Assembly (NCBI RefSeq): GCF_963924675.1
Contig: NW_027077457.1
Location: 124,001 to 188,000 of the forward strand
Origin: Phocoena phocoena
Taxonomy: Eukaryota > Chordata > Mammalia > Artiodactyla > Phocoenidae
Direction of reading: 5' to 3'
DNA length: 64,000 nt
A model generated the notes under the pieces. That model did no database searches. It was not told the DNA's origin and saw only the letters and a list, made by a program, of their open reading frames with translations. This document shows positions 51,599-63,759 of the stretch, one piece after another (the stretch's first letter is position 1; each line of letters starts with the position of its first letter). Made by a program: the position numbers and the translations under genes.

Positions 51599-53273
51599 CC
51601 AAGCAAGCCTGTAAATGAAATCTGCACTACAATGAAGTCTCACTGCCCCCCTGGCAAAAGGGCCATCTGAAAAAAGTGTAAAATCCAGAAAGGTAGGACA
51701 GGATATGGAGAACAGGGAGCCTTGTTATGCTGATTGGCAGGATGTAAATTGCCAGCAGCCACCCTGGAGAAGTGTATGGTGTTTCCTGAAACACGTAAGA
51801 AACAAAGCAACACAGCCTATGGCACTTCCACTTATGGTCCTATAGCTTACGGAAATTAAAATCAAAAACAGACAGCCGCCCCAATATTTATGACGGCTGT
51901 GTTCACAAGAAACTCGTCTACAGTATCAGGTAAATATCCCAGAAAGCAAAAAATGGATAAAGAAGTTGTGGCACGTACGTACAATGCAATATCACTCAGC
52001 AATGAAATCTGTGTCATCAGGCCCGTAGCGGCATAGTGAGTGGATACAGGTACGGTGATTCTACGTGAACTACGTCACACAGAAAAAGAAACATCATAAG
52101 ATATCACTAATACACGGAATGTAAACTTGACTACACATGAACTGAATTACAAAACAGAACAGGGTCTCAAATTTAGAAAACCAACTAGTGCTTGCTTATG
52201 GGGAAAGGTGCCTTGGGGTGCTGCATAAAACCAGAGACTGAAATTAGCACGGATAACTTTCCATAAGCCAAATATATAATAGACAAGACCTACTACTTTC
52301 TCAACGAAATGGACCCAACGCCACATATTCAACGCCTAGGAATATACCTTACTAGGTAGAATCTTAAAACCCATGGATATATATGTCCCCGTAAGAGAAT
52401 CAAGCGTGTGTACAGCGGCCGAAACGCAGCAGTGAAAATCCGATAAATCCCATTATCAAAATAAATTTCGAAAACAAAACACAAAGACAGTGAAATAGAG
52501 AGCAATTCTTAAATAATTCACTCAGGGCATGTGATGCAACCGGGATTGACCACATCTACACCCAGAGCTGGTTGAGACATAAGGCTGGACACTTCAGGCT
52601 GATAGCATTGGTGAGTTTCGGTGAGCAAATGCAGACCCTTTGAAGTCATACTGCATGGTACCTATTCCATGGGTCCCAACTCTTCAGGTTCTAGGGATTC
52701 TTCCTCCAGCTAAAACATGCATGGGAAACCCACAGTATGGTACACCGTGCGATTGGGAAACGATTTAAAATGCATCTCAGTTTTCGTATCCTGGTCCTCG
52801 GGTTCACCATTCCAGATGCTTTACTAACACTCTCCCCACTTGGAGAGTCAGTGCCTTTAACCTCCTCTTTGGCACAGCTTGCAATTTCTGTGCAAAATGA
52901 ACAGGAATAGGGAGAACCAATGAGAGACTAGCTGTAGGTGTCTGCACGGGCAAATGTAACGCTCATTGCTGACCAGGAAGAGGAATTAAGCAAAGGCTCA
53001 GCGTGCCCTGCTGAAAACAGATTAGGGCTTGAAGCAATCCTGCGGTTTTGTGCCCAGCTCACAAGAAAGCGAGTTGAAGAAAGGAGCTCAGGGGCACTGT
53101 AATTCACAAACCTGCAGAGTTATAAATGACAGCTACACTCCAAAAATATATTGAAGTAAGCCTGCGAAGGGGACCTGAAAGCGGGGCAGAATTTCAGGAA
53201 AACGATTGCAGGGGGTAGACTGGAATTGCCCTGGAAGCATAGGAAAAGAGGCACAATGTCGACAATGATGCAC
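51527..53273 (+). repeat. Satellite unit 26 (1747 bp)
   Basis: Palindrome 51527-51598 with the paired change agtgcg/cgcact. L1 part about 51599-52486. Type A. From about 52,140 on it is nearly identical to unit 27. Confidence 0.9.
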
Positions 53274-55020
53274 TTGGCCAAAAAGGGCGTATGCGTTTTT
53301 TCCTGAATATATTCAGGAAAAAACGCATAAGCCCTTTTTGGCCAACCAAGCAAGCCTGTAAAGAAATCTGCACTACAATGAAATCTCACTGCCCCCCCGG
53401 GCAAAAGGGCCATCTGAAAACAGTGTAAAATCCAGAAAGGTAGGACAGGATATGGAGAACAGGGAGCCTTGTTATGCTGATTGGCAGGATGTAAATTGCC
53501 AGCAGCCACCCTGGAGAAGTGTATGGTGTTTCCTGAAACAGGTAAGAAACAAAGCAACACAGCCTATGGCAATTGCACTTATGGTCCTATTCCTTAGGGA
53601 AATTAAAATCAAAAACAGAGAGCCACCCCAAAGTTTGGGACGGCTGTGTTCACAAGAAGCTCGTCTACAGTATCAGGTAAATATCCCAGAAAGCAAAAAA
53701 TGGATAAAGAAGTTGTGGCACGTACGTGCAATGCAGTATCACTCAGCAATGAAATCTGTGTCATCAGGCCCGTAGCGGCATAGTGAGCGGATGCAGGTAC
53801 GGTGATTCTACGTGAACTACGTCACACAGAAAAAGAAACATCATAAGATATCACTAATACACGGAATGTAAACTTGACTACACGTGAACTGAATTACAAA
53901 ACAGAACAGGGTCTCAAATTTAGAAAACCAACTAGTGCTTGCTTATGGGGAAAGGTGCCTTGGGGTGCTGCATAAAACCAGAGACTGAAATTAGCACGGA
54001 TAACTTTCCATAAGCCAAATATATAATAGACAAGACCTACTACTTTCTCAACGAAATGGACCCAACGCCACATATTCAACGCCTAGGAATATACCTTACT
54101 AGGTAGAATCTTAAAACCCATGGATATATATGTCCCCGTAAGAGAATCAAGCGTGTGTACAGCGGCCGAAACGCAGCAGTGAAAATCCGATAAATCCCAT
54201 TATCAAAATAAATTTCGAAAACAAAACACAAAGACAGTGAAATAGAGAGCAATTCTTAAATAATTCACTCAGGGCATGTGATGCAACCGGGATTGACCAC
54301 ATCTACACCCAGAGCTGGTTGAGACATAAGACTGGACACTTCAGGCTGATAGCATTGGTGAGTTTCGGTGAGCAAATGCAGACCCTTTGAAGTCATACTG
54401 CATGGTACCTATTCCATGGGTCCCAACTCTTCAGGTTCTAGGGATTCTTCCTCCAGCTAAAACATGCATGGGAAACCCACAGTATGGTACACCGTGCGAT
54501 TGGGAAACGATTTAAAATGCATCTCAGTTTTCGTATCCTGGTCCTCGGGTTCACCATTCCAGATGCTTTACTAACACTCTCCCCACTTGGAGAGTCAGTG
54601 CCTTTAACCTCCTCTTTGGCACAGCTTGCAATTTCTGTGCAAAATGAACAGGAATAGGGAGAACCAATGAGAGACTAGCTGTAGGTGTCTGCACGGGCAA
54701 ACGTAACGCTCATTGCTGACCAGGAAGAGGAATTAAGCAAAGGCTCAGCGTGCCCTGCTGAAAACAGATTAGGGCTTGAAGCAATCCTGCGGTTTTGTGC
54801 CCAGCTCACAAGAAAGCGAGTTGAAGAAAGGAGCTCAGGGGCACTGTAATTCACAAACCTGCAGAGTTATAAATGACAGCTACACTCCAAAAATATATTG
54901 AAGTAAGCCTGCGAAGGGGACCTGAAAGCGGGGCAGAATTTCAGGAAAACGATTGCAGGGGGTAGACTGGAATTGCCCTGGAAGCATAGGAAAAGAGGCA
55001 CAATGTCGACAATGATGCAC
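53274..55020 (+). repeat. Satellite unit 27 (1747 bp)
   Basis: Palindrome 53274-53345 with cgcataagccc on the right. L1 part about 53346-54233. Type B. Nearly identical to unit 28 over most of its length. Confidence 0.9.
53452..53775 (+). pseudogene. L1 ORF2 C-terminal remnant, open frame
   Basis: ORF2 frame open for 107 codons, with FLKQV in place of FLKHV. The same change occurs in units 28, 29 and 31, showing common descent. Confidence 0.8.
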
Positions 55021-56767
55021 TTGGCCAAAAAGGGCGTATGCGTTTTTTCCTGAATATATTCAGGAAAAAACGCATAAGCCCTTTTTGGCCAACCAAGCAA
55101 GCCTGTAAAGAAATCTGCACTACAATGAAATCTCACTGCCCCCCCGGGCAAAAGGGCCATCTGAAAACAGTGTAAAATCCAGAAAGGTAGGACAGGATAT
55201 GGAGAACAGGGAGCCTTGTTATGCTGATTGGCAGGATGTAAATTGCCAGCAGCCACCCTGGAGAAGTGTATGGTGTTTCCTGAAACAGGTAAGAAACAAA
55301 GCAACACAGCCTATGGCAATTGCACTTATGGTCCTATTCCTTAGGGAAATTAAAATCAAAAACAGAGAGCCACCCCAAAGTTTGGGACGGCTGTGTTCAC
55401 AAGAAGCTCGTCTACAGTATCAGGTAAATATCCCAGAAAGCAAAAAATGGATAAAGAAGTTGTGGCACGTACGTGCAATGCAGTATCACTCAGCAATGAA
55501 ATCTGTGTCATCAGGCCCGTAGCGGCATAGTGAGCGGATGCAGGTACGGTGATTCTACGTGAACTACGTCACACAGAAAAAGAAACATCATAAGATATCA
55601 CTAATACACGGAATGTAAACTTGACTACACGTGAACTGAATTACAAAACAGAACAGGGTCTCAAATTTAGAAAACCAACTAGTGCTTGCTTATGGGGAAA
55701 GGTGCCTTGGGGTGCTGCATAAAACCAGAGACTGAAATTAGCACAGATAACATTCCATAAGCCAAATATGTAATAGACAAGACCTACTCCTTGCTCAACG
55801 AAATGGACTCAACACCACATATTCAACGCCTAGGAATATACCTGACTAGGAAGAATCTTAAAACCCATGGATTTATATGTCTCCGTAAGAGAATCAAGGG
55901 TGTGTACAGCGGCATAAACGCAGCAGTGAAAATCCGATAAATCCCATTATCAAAATAAATTTCAAAAACAAAACACAAAGACAGTGAAATAGAGAGCAAT
56001 TCTTAAATAATTCACTCAGGGCATGTGATGCAACCGGGATTGGCCCCATCTACACCCAGAGCTGGTTGAGACATAAGGCTGGACACTTCAGGCTGATAGC
56101 ATTGGTGAGTTTCGGTGAGCAAATGCAGACCCTTTGAAGTCATACTGCATGGTAACTATTCCATGGGTCCCAACTCTTCAGGTTCAAGGGATTCTTCCTC
56201 CAGCTAAAACATGCATGGGAAACCCACAGTATGGTACACCGTGTGATTGGGAAACGATTTAAAATGCATCTCAGTTTTCGTACCCTGGTCCTCGGGTTCA
56301 CCATTCCAGATGCTTTACTAACACTCTCCCCGCTTGGAGAGTCAGTGCCTTTAACCTCCTCTTTGGCACAGCTTGCAATTTCTGTGCAAGATGAACAGGA
56401 ATAGGGAGAACCAATGAGAGACCAGCTGTAGGTGTCTGCACGGGCAAATGTAACGCTCATTGCCGACCAGGAAGAGGAATTAAACAAAGGCTCAGCGTGC
56501 CCTGCTGAAAACAGATTAGGGCCTGAAGCAATCCTGCGGTTTTGTGCCCAGCTCACAAGAAAGCGAGTTGAAGAAAGGAGCTCAGGGGCACTGTAATTCA
56601 CAAACCTGCAGAGTTATAAATGACAGCTATCCTCCAAAAATATATTGAAGTAAGCCTGCGAAGGGGACCTGAAAGCGGGGCAGAATTTCAGGAAAACGAT
56701 TGCAGGGGGTAGACTGGAATTGCCCTGGAAGCATAGGAAAAGAGGCACAATGTCGACAATGATGCAC
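55021..56767 (+). repeat. Satellite unit 28 (1747 bp)
   Basis: Palindrome 55021-55092 with the cgcataagccc change. L1 part about 55093-55980. Type B. After about 55,743 it follows unit 8/9 sequence (offset 34,925) instead of unit 27. Confidence 0.9.
55199..55522 (+). pseudogene. L1 ORF2 C-terminal remnant, open frame
   Basis: Translates identically to the unit 27 copy, as expected from recent duplication of the unit. Confidence 0.8.
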
Positions 56768-58514
56768 TTGGCCAAAAAGGGCGTATGCGTTTTTTCCTGA
56801 ATATATTCAGGAAAAAACGCATACGCCCTTTTTGGCCAACCAAGCAAGCCTGTAAAGAAATCTGCACTACAATGAAATCTCACTGCCCCCCCGGGCAAAA
56901 GGGCCATCTGAAAACAGTGTAAAATCCAGAAATGTAGGACAGGATATGGAGAACAGGGAGCCTTGTTATGCTGATTGGCAGGATGTAAATTGCCAGCAGC
57001 CACCCTGGAGAAGTGTATGGTGTTTCCTGAAACAGGTAAGAAACAAAGCAACACAGCCTATGGCAACTGCACTTATGGTCCTATTCCTTAGGGAAATTAA
57101 AATCAAAAACAGAGAGCCACCCCAATGTTTGGGACGGCTGTGTTCACAAGAAGCTAGTCTACAGTATCAGGTAAATATCCCAGAAAGCAAAAAATGGATA
57201 AAGAAGTTGTGGCACGTACGTGCAATGCAATATCACTCAGCAATGAAATCTGTGTCATCAGGCCCGTAGCGGCATAGTGAGTGGATGCAGGTACGGTGAT
57301 TCTACGTGAACTACGTCACACAGAAAAAGAAACATCATAAGATATCACTAATACACGGAATGTAAACTTGACTACACATGAACTTTATTACAAAACAGAA
57401 CAGGGTCTCAAATTTAGAAAATCAACTAGTGCTTGCTTATGGGGAAAGGTGCCTTGGGGTGCTGCATAAAACCAGAGACTGAAATTAGCACAGATAACTT
57501 TCCATAAGCCAAATATGTAATAGACAAGACCTACTCCTTTCTCAACGAAATGGACCCAACACCACATATTCAACGCCTAGAAATATACCTGACTAGGAAG
57601 AATCTTAAAACCCATGGATATATATGTCTCCGTAAGAGAATCAAGCGTGTGTACAGCGGCCGAAACGCAGCAGTGAAAATCCGATAAATCCCATTATCAA
57701 AATAAATTTCGAAAACAAAACACAAAGACAGTGAAATAGAGAGCAATTCTTAAATAATTCACTCAGGGCATGTGATGCAACCGGGATTGACCACATCTAC
57801 ACCCAGAGCTGGTTGAGACATAAGGCTGGACACTTCAGGCTGATAGGATTGGTGAGTTTCGGTGAGCAAATGCAGACCCTTTGAAGTCATACTGCATGGT
57901 ACCCATTCCATGGGTCCCAACTCTCCAGGTTCAAGGGATTCTTCCTCCAGCTAAAACATGCATGGGAAACCCAGAGTATTGTCCACCGTGTGATTGGGAA
58001 ACGATTTAAAATGCATCTCAGTTTTCGAATCCTGGTCCTCGGGTTCATCATTCCAGATGCTTTACTAACACTCTCCCCGCTTGGAGAGTAAGTGCCTTTA
58101 ACCTCCTCTTTTGCACAGCTTGCAATTTCTGTGCAAGATGAACAGGAATAGGGAGAACCAATGAGAGACTAGCTGTAGTTGTCTGCGCGGGCAAATGTAA
58201 CGCTCATTGCTCACCAGGAAGAGGAATTAACCAAAGGCTCAGCATGCCCTGACGGAAACAGATTAGGGCCTGAAGCAATCCTGCGGTTTTGTGCCCAGCT
58301 CACAAGAAAGCGAGTTGAAGAAAGGAGCTCAGGGGCACTGTAATTCACAAACCTGCAGAGTTATAAATGACAGCTATCCTCCAAAAATATATTGAAGTAA
58401 GCCTGCGAAGGGGACTTGAAAGGGGGGCAGAATTTCAGGAAAACGATTGCAGGGGGTATACTGGAATTGCCCTGAAAGCATAGGAAAAGAGGCAGAACGT
58501 CGACAATGAAGCAC
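56768..58514 (+). repeat. Satellite unit 29 (1747 bp)
   Basis: Palindrome 56768-56839 is perfect, unlike its close relatives units 9, 27 and 28. L1 part about 56840-57727. Type B with one change (caatgttt). From about 57,430 it follows unit 10 (offset about 33,178). Confidence 0.9.
56946..57269 (+). pseudogene. L1 ORF2 C-terminal remnant, open frame
   Basis: Same frame and FLKQV variant as units 27 and 28, with PMATALM, PQCLG and EASLQ differences. Confidence 0.8.
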
Positions 58515-60262
58515 TTGGCCAAAAAGTGCGTATGCGTTTTTTCCTGAATATATTCAGGAAATAACGCATACGCACTTTTTGGCCAACCAAGCAAGCCTGT
58601 AAAGGAAATCTGCACTACAATGAAGTCTCACAGCCCCCCGGGCCAAAGGGCCATCTGAAAAAAGTGTAAAATCCAGAAAGGTAGGACAGGATATGGAGAA
58701 CAGGGAGCCTTGTTATGCTGATTGGCAGGATGTAAATTGCCAGCAGCCACCCTGGAGAAGTGTATGGTGTTTCCTGAAACACGTAAGAAACAAAGTAACA
58801 CAGCCTATGGCACTTCCACTTATGGTCCTATAGCTTATGGAAATTAAAATCAAAAACAGACAGCCACCCCAATATTTGGGACGGCTGTGTTCACAAGAAG
58901 CTCGTCTACAGTACCAGGTAAATATCCCAGAAAGCAAAAAATGGATAAAGAAGTTGTGGCAGGTACGTACAATGCATTATCACTCAGCAATGAAATCTGT
59001 GTCATCAGGCCCGTAGCGGCATAGTGAGCGGATGCAGGTACGGTGATTCTACGTGAACTACGTCACACAGAAAAAGAAACATCATAAGATATCACTAATA
59101 CACGGAATGTAAACTTGACTACACATGAACTGAATTACAAAACAGAACAGGGTCTCAAATTTAGAAAACCAACTAGTGCTTTCTTATGGGGAAAGGTGCC
59201 TTGGGGTGCTGCATAAAACCAGAGACTGAAATTAGCACAGATAACATTCCATAAGCCAAATATGTAATAGACAAGACCTACTCCTTGCTCAACGAAATGG
59301 ACTCAACACCACATTTTCAACGCCTAAGCATATACCTGACTAGGAAGAATCTTAAAACCCATGGATAGATATGTCTCCGTAAGAGAATCAAGCATGTGTA
59401 CAGCGGCCGAAACGCAGCAGTGAGAATCAGATAAATCCCATTATCAAAATAAATTTCGAAAACAAAACACAAAGACAGTGAAGTACAGAGCAATTCTTAA
59501 ATAATTCACTCAGGGCATGTGATGCAACCGGGATTGACCACATCTACACCCAGAGCTGGTTGAGACATAAGTCTGGACACTTCAGGCTGATAGCATTGGT
59601 GAGTATCGGGGAGCAAATGCAGACCCTTTGAAGTCATACTGAATGGTACCCAATTCCATGGGTCCCAACACTCCAGGTTCAAGGCATTCTTCCTCCAGCT
59701 AAAACATGCATGGGAAACCCAGAGTATTGTCCACCGTGTGATTGGGAAACGATTTAAAATGCATCTCAGTTTTCGTATCCTGGTCCTCGGGTTCACCATT
59801 CCAGATGCTTTACTAACACTCTCCCCGCTTGGAGAGTCAGTGCCTTTAACCTCCTGTTTGACACAGCTTGCAATTTCGGTGCAAGATGAACAGGAATAGG
59901 GAGAACCAATGAGAGACTAGCTGTACGTGTCTGCAGGGGCAAATGTAACGCTCATTGCCGACCAGGAAGAGGAATTAAACAAAGGCTCAGCATGCCCTGC
60001 TGAAAACAGGTTAGGGCTTGAAGCAATCCTGCGGTTTTGTGCCCAGCTCACAAGAAAGTGAGTTGAAGAAAGGAGCGCAGGGGCACTGTAATTCACAAAC
60101 CTGCAGAGTTATAAATGACAGCTATCCTCCAAAAATATATTGAAGTAAGCCTGCGAAGGGGACTTGAAAGTGGGGCAGAATTTCAGGAAAACGATTGCAG
60201 AGGGTACACTGGAATTGCCCTGAAAGCATAGGAAAAGAGGCAGATCGTCGACAATGATGCAC
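58515..60262 (+). repeat. Satellite unit 30 (1748 bp)
   Basis: Palindrome 58515-58586 with paired agtgcg/cgcact and one unpaired A-to-T (aaataacg). L1 part about 58587-59474, AATAAA at 59448-59453. Type A. Related to unit 11 (offset about 33,179). Confidence 0.9.
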
Positions 60263-62012
60263 TTGGTCAAAAAGGGCGTATGCGTTTTTTCCTGAATATA
60301 TTCAGGAAAAAACGCATAGGCCTTTTTGGCCAACCAAGCAAGCCTGTAAAAGAAATCTGCACTAGAATGAAATCTCACTGCCCCACCGCCGGGCAAAAGG
60401 GCCATCTGAAAAAATTGTAAAATCCAGAAAGGTAGGACAGGATATGGAGAACAGGGAGCCTTGTTATGCTGATTGGCAGGATGTTAATTGCCAACAGCCA
60501 CCCTGGAGAAGTGTATGGTGTTTCCTGAAACAGGTAAGAAATAAAGCAACACAGCCTATGGCAATTGCACTTATGGTCCTATTGCATAGGGAAATTACAA
60601 TCAAATACAGACAGCCACCCCAATATTTGGGACGGCTGTGTTCACAAGAAGCTTGTCTACAGTATCAGGTAAATATCCCAGAAAGCAAAAAATGGATAAA
60701 GAAGTTGTGGCACGTACGTACAATGCAATATCACTCAGCAATGAAATCTTTGTCATCAGGCCCGTAGAGGCATAGTGAGTGGATGCAGGTACGGTGATTC
60801 TACATGAACTATGTCACACAGAAAAAGAAACATCATAAGAAAACACTAATACACGGAATGTAAACTTGACTACACATGAACTGAATTACAAAACAGAACA
60901 GGGTCTCAAATTCAGAAAACCAACTAGTTCTTGCTTATGGGGAAAGGTGCCTTGGGGTGCTGCATAAAACCAGAGACTGAAATTAGCACAGATAACTTTC
61001 CATAAGCCAAATATGTAATAGACAAGACCTACTCCTTGCTCAACGAAATGGACCCAACACCACATATTCAACGCCTAGGAATATACCTGACTAGGAAGAA
61101 TCTTAAAACCCATGGATATATATGTCTCCGTAAGAGAAGAAAGCGTGTGTACAGTGGCCGAAACGCAGCAGTGAAAATCCGATAAATCCCATTATCAAAA
61201 TAAATTTCGAAAACAAAACACAAAGACAGTGAAATAGAGAGCAACTCTTAAATAATTCACTCAGGGCATGTGATGCAACCGGGATTGACCACATCTACAC
61301 CCAGAGCTGGTTGAGACATAAGGCTGGAAACTTCCGGCTGATAGCATTGGTGAGTTTCGGTGAGCAAATGCAGACCCTTTGAAGTCATACTGCATGGTAC
61401 CCATTCCATGGGTCCCAACTCTCCAGGTTCAAGGGATTCTTCCTTCAGCTAAAACATGCATGGGAAACACAGAGTATACTACACCGTGAGATTGGGAAAC
61501 GATTTAAAATGGATCTCAGTTTTCGTATCCTTCTCCTCGGGTTCACCATTCCAGACGCATTACTAACACTCTCCCCGCTTGGAGAGGCAGTGCCTTTAAC
61601 CTCCTGTTTGGCACAGTTTGCAAATTCTGTGCAAGATGAACAGGAATAGGGAGAACCAATGAGAGACTAGCTGTAGGTGTCTGCACGGGCAAATGTAACA
61701 CTCATTGCCCACCAGGAAGAGGAATTAAACAAAGGCTCAGTGTGCCCTGCTGGAAACAGATTAGGACCTGAAGCAATCCGGCAGTTTTATGCACAGCTCA
61801 CAAGAAAGCGAGTTGAAGAAAGGAGCTCAGGGGCACTGTAATTCACAAACCTGAAGAGTTATAATTGACAGCTATACTCCAAAAATATATTGAAGTAAGC
61901 CTGCGAAGGGGACTTGAAAGCGGGGCAGAATTTAAGGAAAAAGATTGCAGGGGGTAGACTGGAATTGCCCTGAAAGCATAGGAAAAGAGACACAATGTCG
62001 ACAATGATGCCC
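60263..62012 (+). repeat. Satellite unit 31 (1750 bp), A/B recombinant
   Basis: Palindrome 60263-60333, one base short on the right (cgcataggcc) and ttggtcaa on the left. The C run is interrupted (ccccaccgccggg). L1 part about 60334-61222. Starts type B (ggcaattgcac) and becomes type A (cagacagcc, caatattt). Confidence 0.88.
60444..60767 (+). pseudogene. L1 ORF2 C-terminal remnant, open frame
   Basis: Open for 107 codons because the type B start of the unit lacks the type A stop. The downstream residues are type A-like (REITIKYRQPPQYLG). Confidence 0.8.
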
Positions 62013-63759
62013 TTGGCCAAGAAGGGCGTATGCGTTTTTTCCCGAATATATTCAGGAAAAAACGCATATGCACTTTTTGGCCAACCAAACAAGCCTGTAA
62101 AGGAAATCTGCACTACAATGAAGTCTCACTGCCCCCCTGGCAAAAGGGCCATCTGAAAAAAGTGTAAAATCCAGAAAGGTAGGACAGGATATGTAGAACA
62201 GGGAGCCTTGTTATGTTGATTAGCAGGATGTAAATTGCCAGCAGCCACCCTGGAGAAGTGTATGGTGCTTCCTGAAAAACGTAAGAAACAAACCAACACA
62301 GCCTATGGCACTTCCACTTATGGTCCTATAGCTTACGGAAATTAAAATCAAAAACAGACAGCCACCCCAATATTTGGGACGGCTGTGTTCAAAAGAAGCT
62401 CGTCTACAGTATCAGGTAAATATCCCAGAAAGCAAAAAATGGATAAAGAAGTTGTGGCACGAACGTACAATGCAATATCACTCAGCAATGAAATCTGTGT
62501 CATCAGGACCGTAGCGGCATAGTGAGTGGATGCAGGTACGGTTATTCTACGTGAACTACGTCACACAGAAAAAGAAACATCATAAGATATCACTAATACA
62601 CGGAATGTAAACTTGACTACACATGAACTGAATTACAAAACAGAACAGGGTCTCAAATTTAGAAAACGAACTAGTGCTTGCTTATGGGGAAAGTTGCCTT
62701 GGAGTGCTGCATAAAACCAGAGACTGAAATTAGCACAGATAACATTCCATAAGCCAAATATGTAATAGACAAGACCTACTCCTTGCTCAACGAAATGGAC
62801 TCAATACCACATATTCAACGCCTAGGAATATACCTGACTAGGAAGAATCTTAAAACCCATGGATATATATGTCTCCGTAAGAGAATCAAGCGTGTGTACA
62901 GCGGCTGAAACGCAGCAGTGATAATCCGATAAATCCCATTATCAAAATAAATTTCGAAAACAAAACACAAAGACAGTGAAATAGAGAGCAATTCTTAAAT
63001 AATTCACTCAGGGCATGTGATGCAACCGGGATTGACCACATCTACACCCAGAGCTGGTTGAGACATAAGGCTGGACACTTCCGGCTGATAGCATTGGTGA
63101 GTTTCGGTGAGCAAATGCAGACCATTTGAAGTCATACTGCATGGTACCCATTCCATGGGTCCCAACTCTCCAGGTTCAAGGGATTCTTCCTCCAGCTAAA
63201 ACATGCATGGGAAACCCAGAGTATCGTCCACCGTGTGATTGGGAAACGATTTAAAATGCATCTCAGTTTTCGTATCCTGGTCCTCGGGTTCACCATTCCA
63301 GATGCTTTACTAACACTCTCCCCGCTTGGAGAGTCAGTGCCCTTAACCTCCTCTTTGACACAGCTTGCAATTTCTGTGCAAGATGAACAGGAATAGGGAG
63401 AACCAATGAGAGACTAGCTGTAGGTGTCTGCACGGGCAAATGTAATGCTCATTGCCCACCAGGAAGAGGAACTAAACAAAGGCTCAGTGTGCCCTGCTGG
63501 AAACAGATTAGGGCCTGAAGCAATCTTACGGTTTTGTGCCCAGCTCACAAGAAAGCGAGTTGAAGAGAGGACCTCAGGGGCACTGTAATTCACAAACCTG
63601 CAGAGTTATAAATGACAGGTATCTTCCAAAAGTATATTGAAGGAAGCCTGCGAAGGGGACTTGAAAGCGGGGCAGAGTTTCAGGAAAACGATTGCAGGGG
63701 GTAGACTGGAATTGCCTTGAAAGCATAGGAAAAGAGGCACAACGTCGACAATGATGCAC
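62013..63759 (+). repeat. Satellite unit 32 (1747 bp)
   Basis: Palindrome 62013-62084 with the same unpaired changes as unit 25. L1 part about 62085-62972. Type A. Matches unit 25 until about 63,468. Confidence 0.9.

Noticed and set aside
53120..53560. 146-codon minus-strand frame (units 27-29)
   Set aside because: It is an extension of the 84-codon antisense frame, made possible by the length of the C run. It has no domain.
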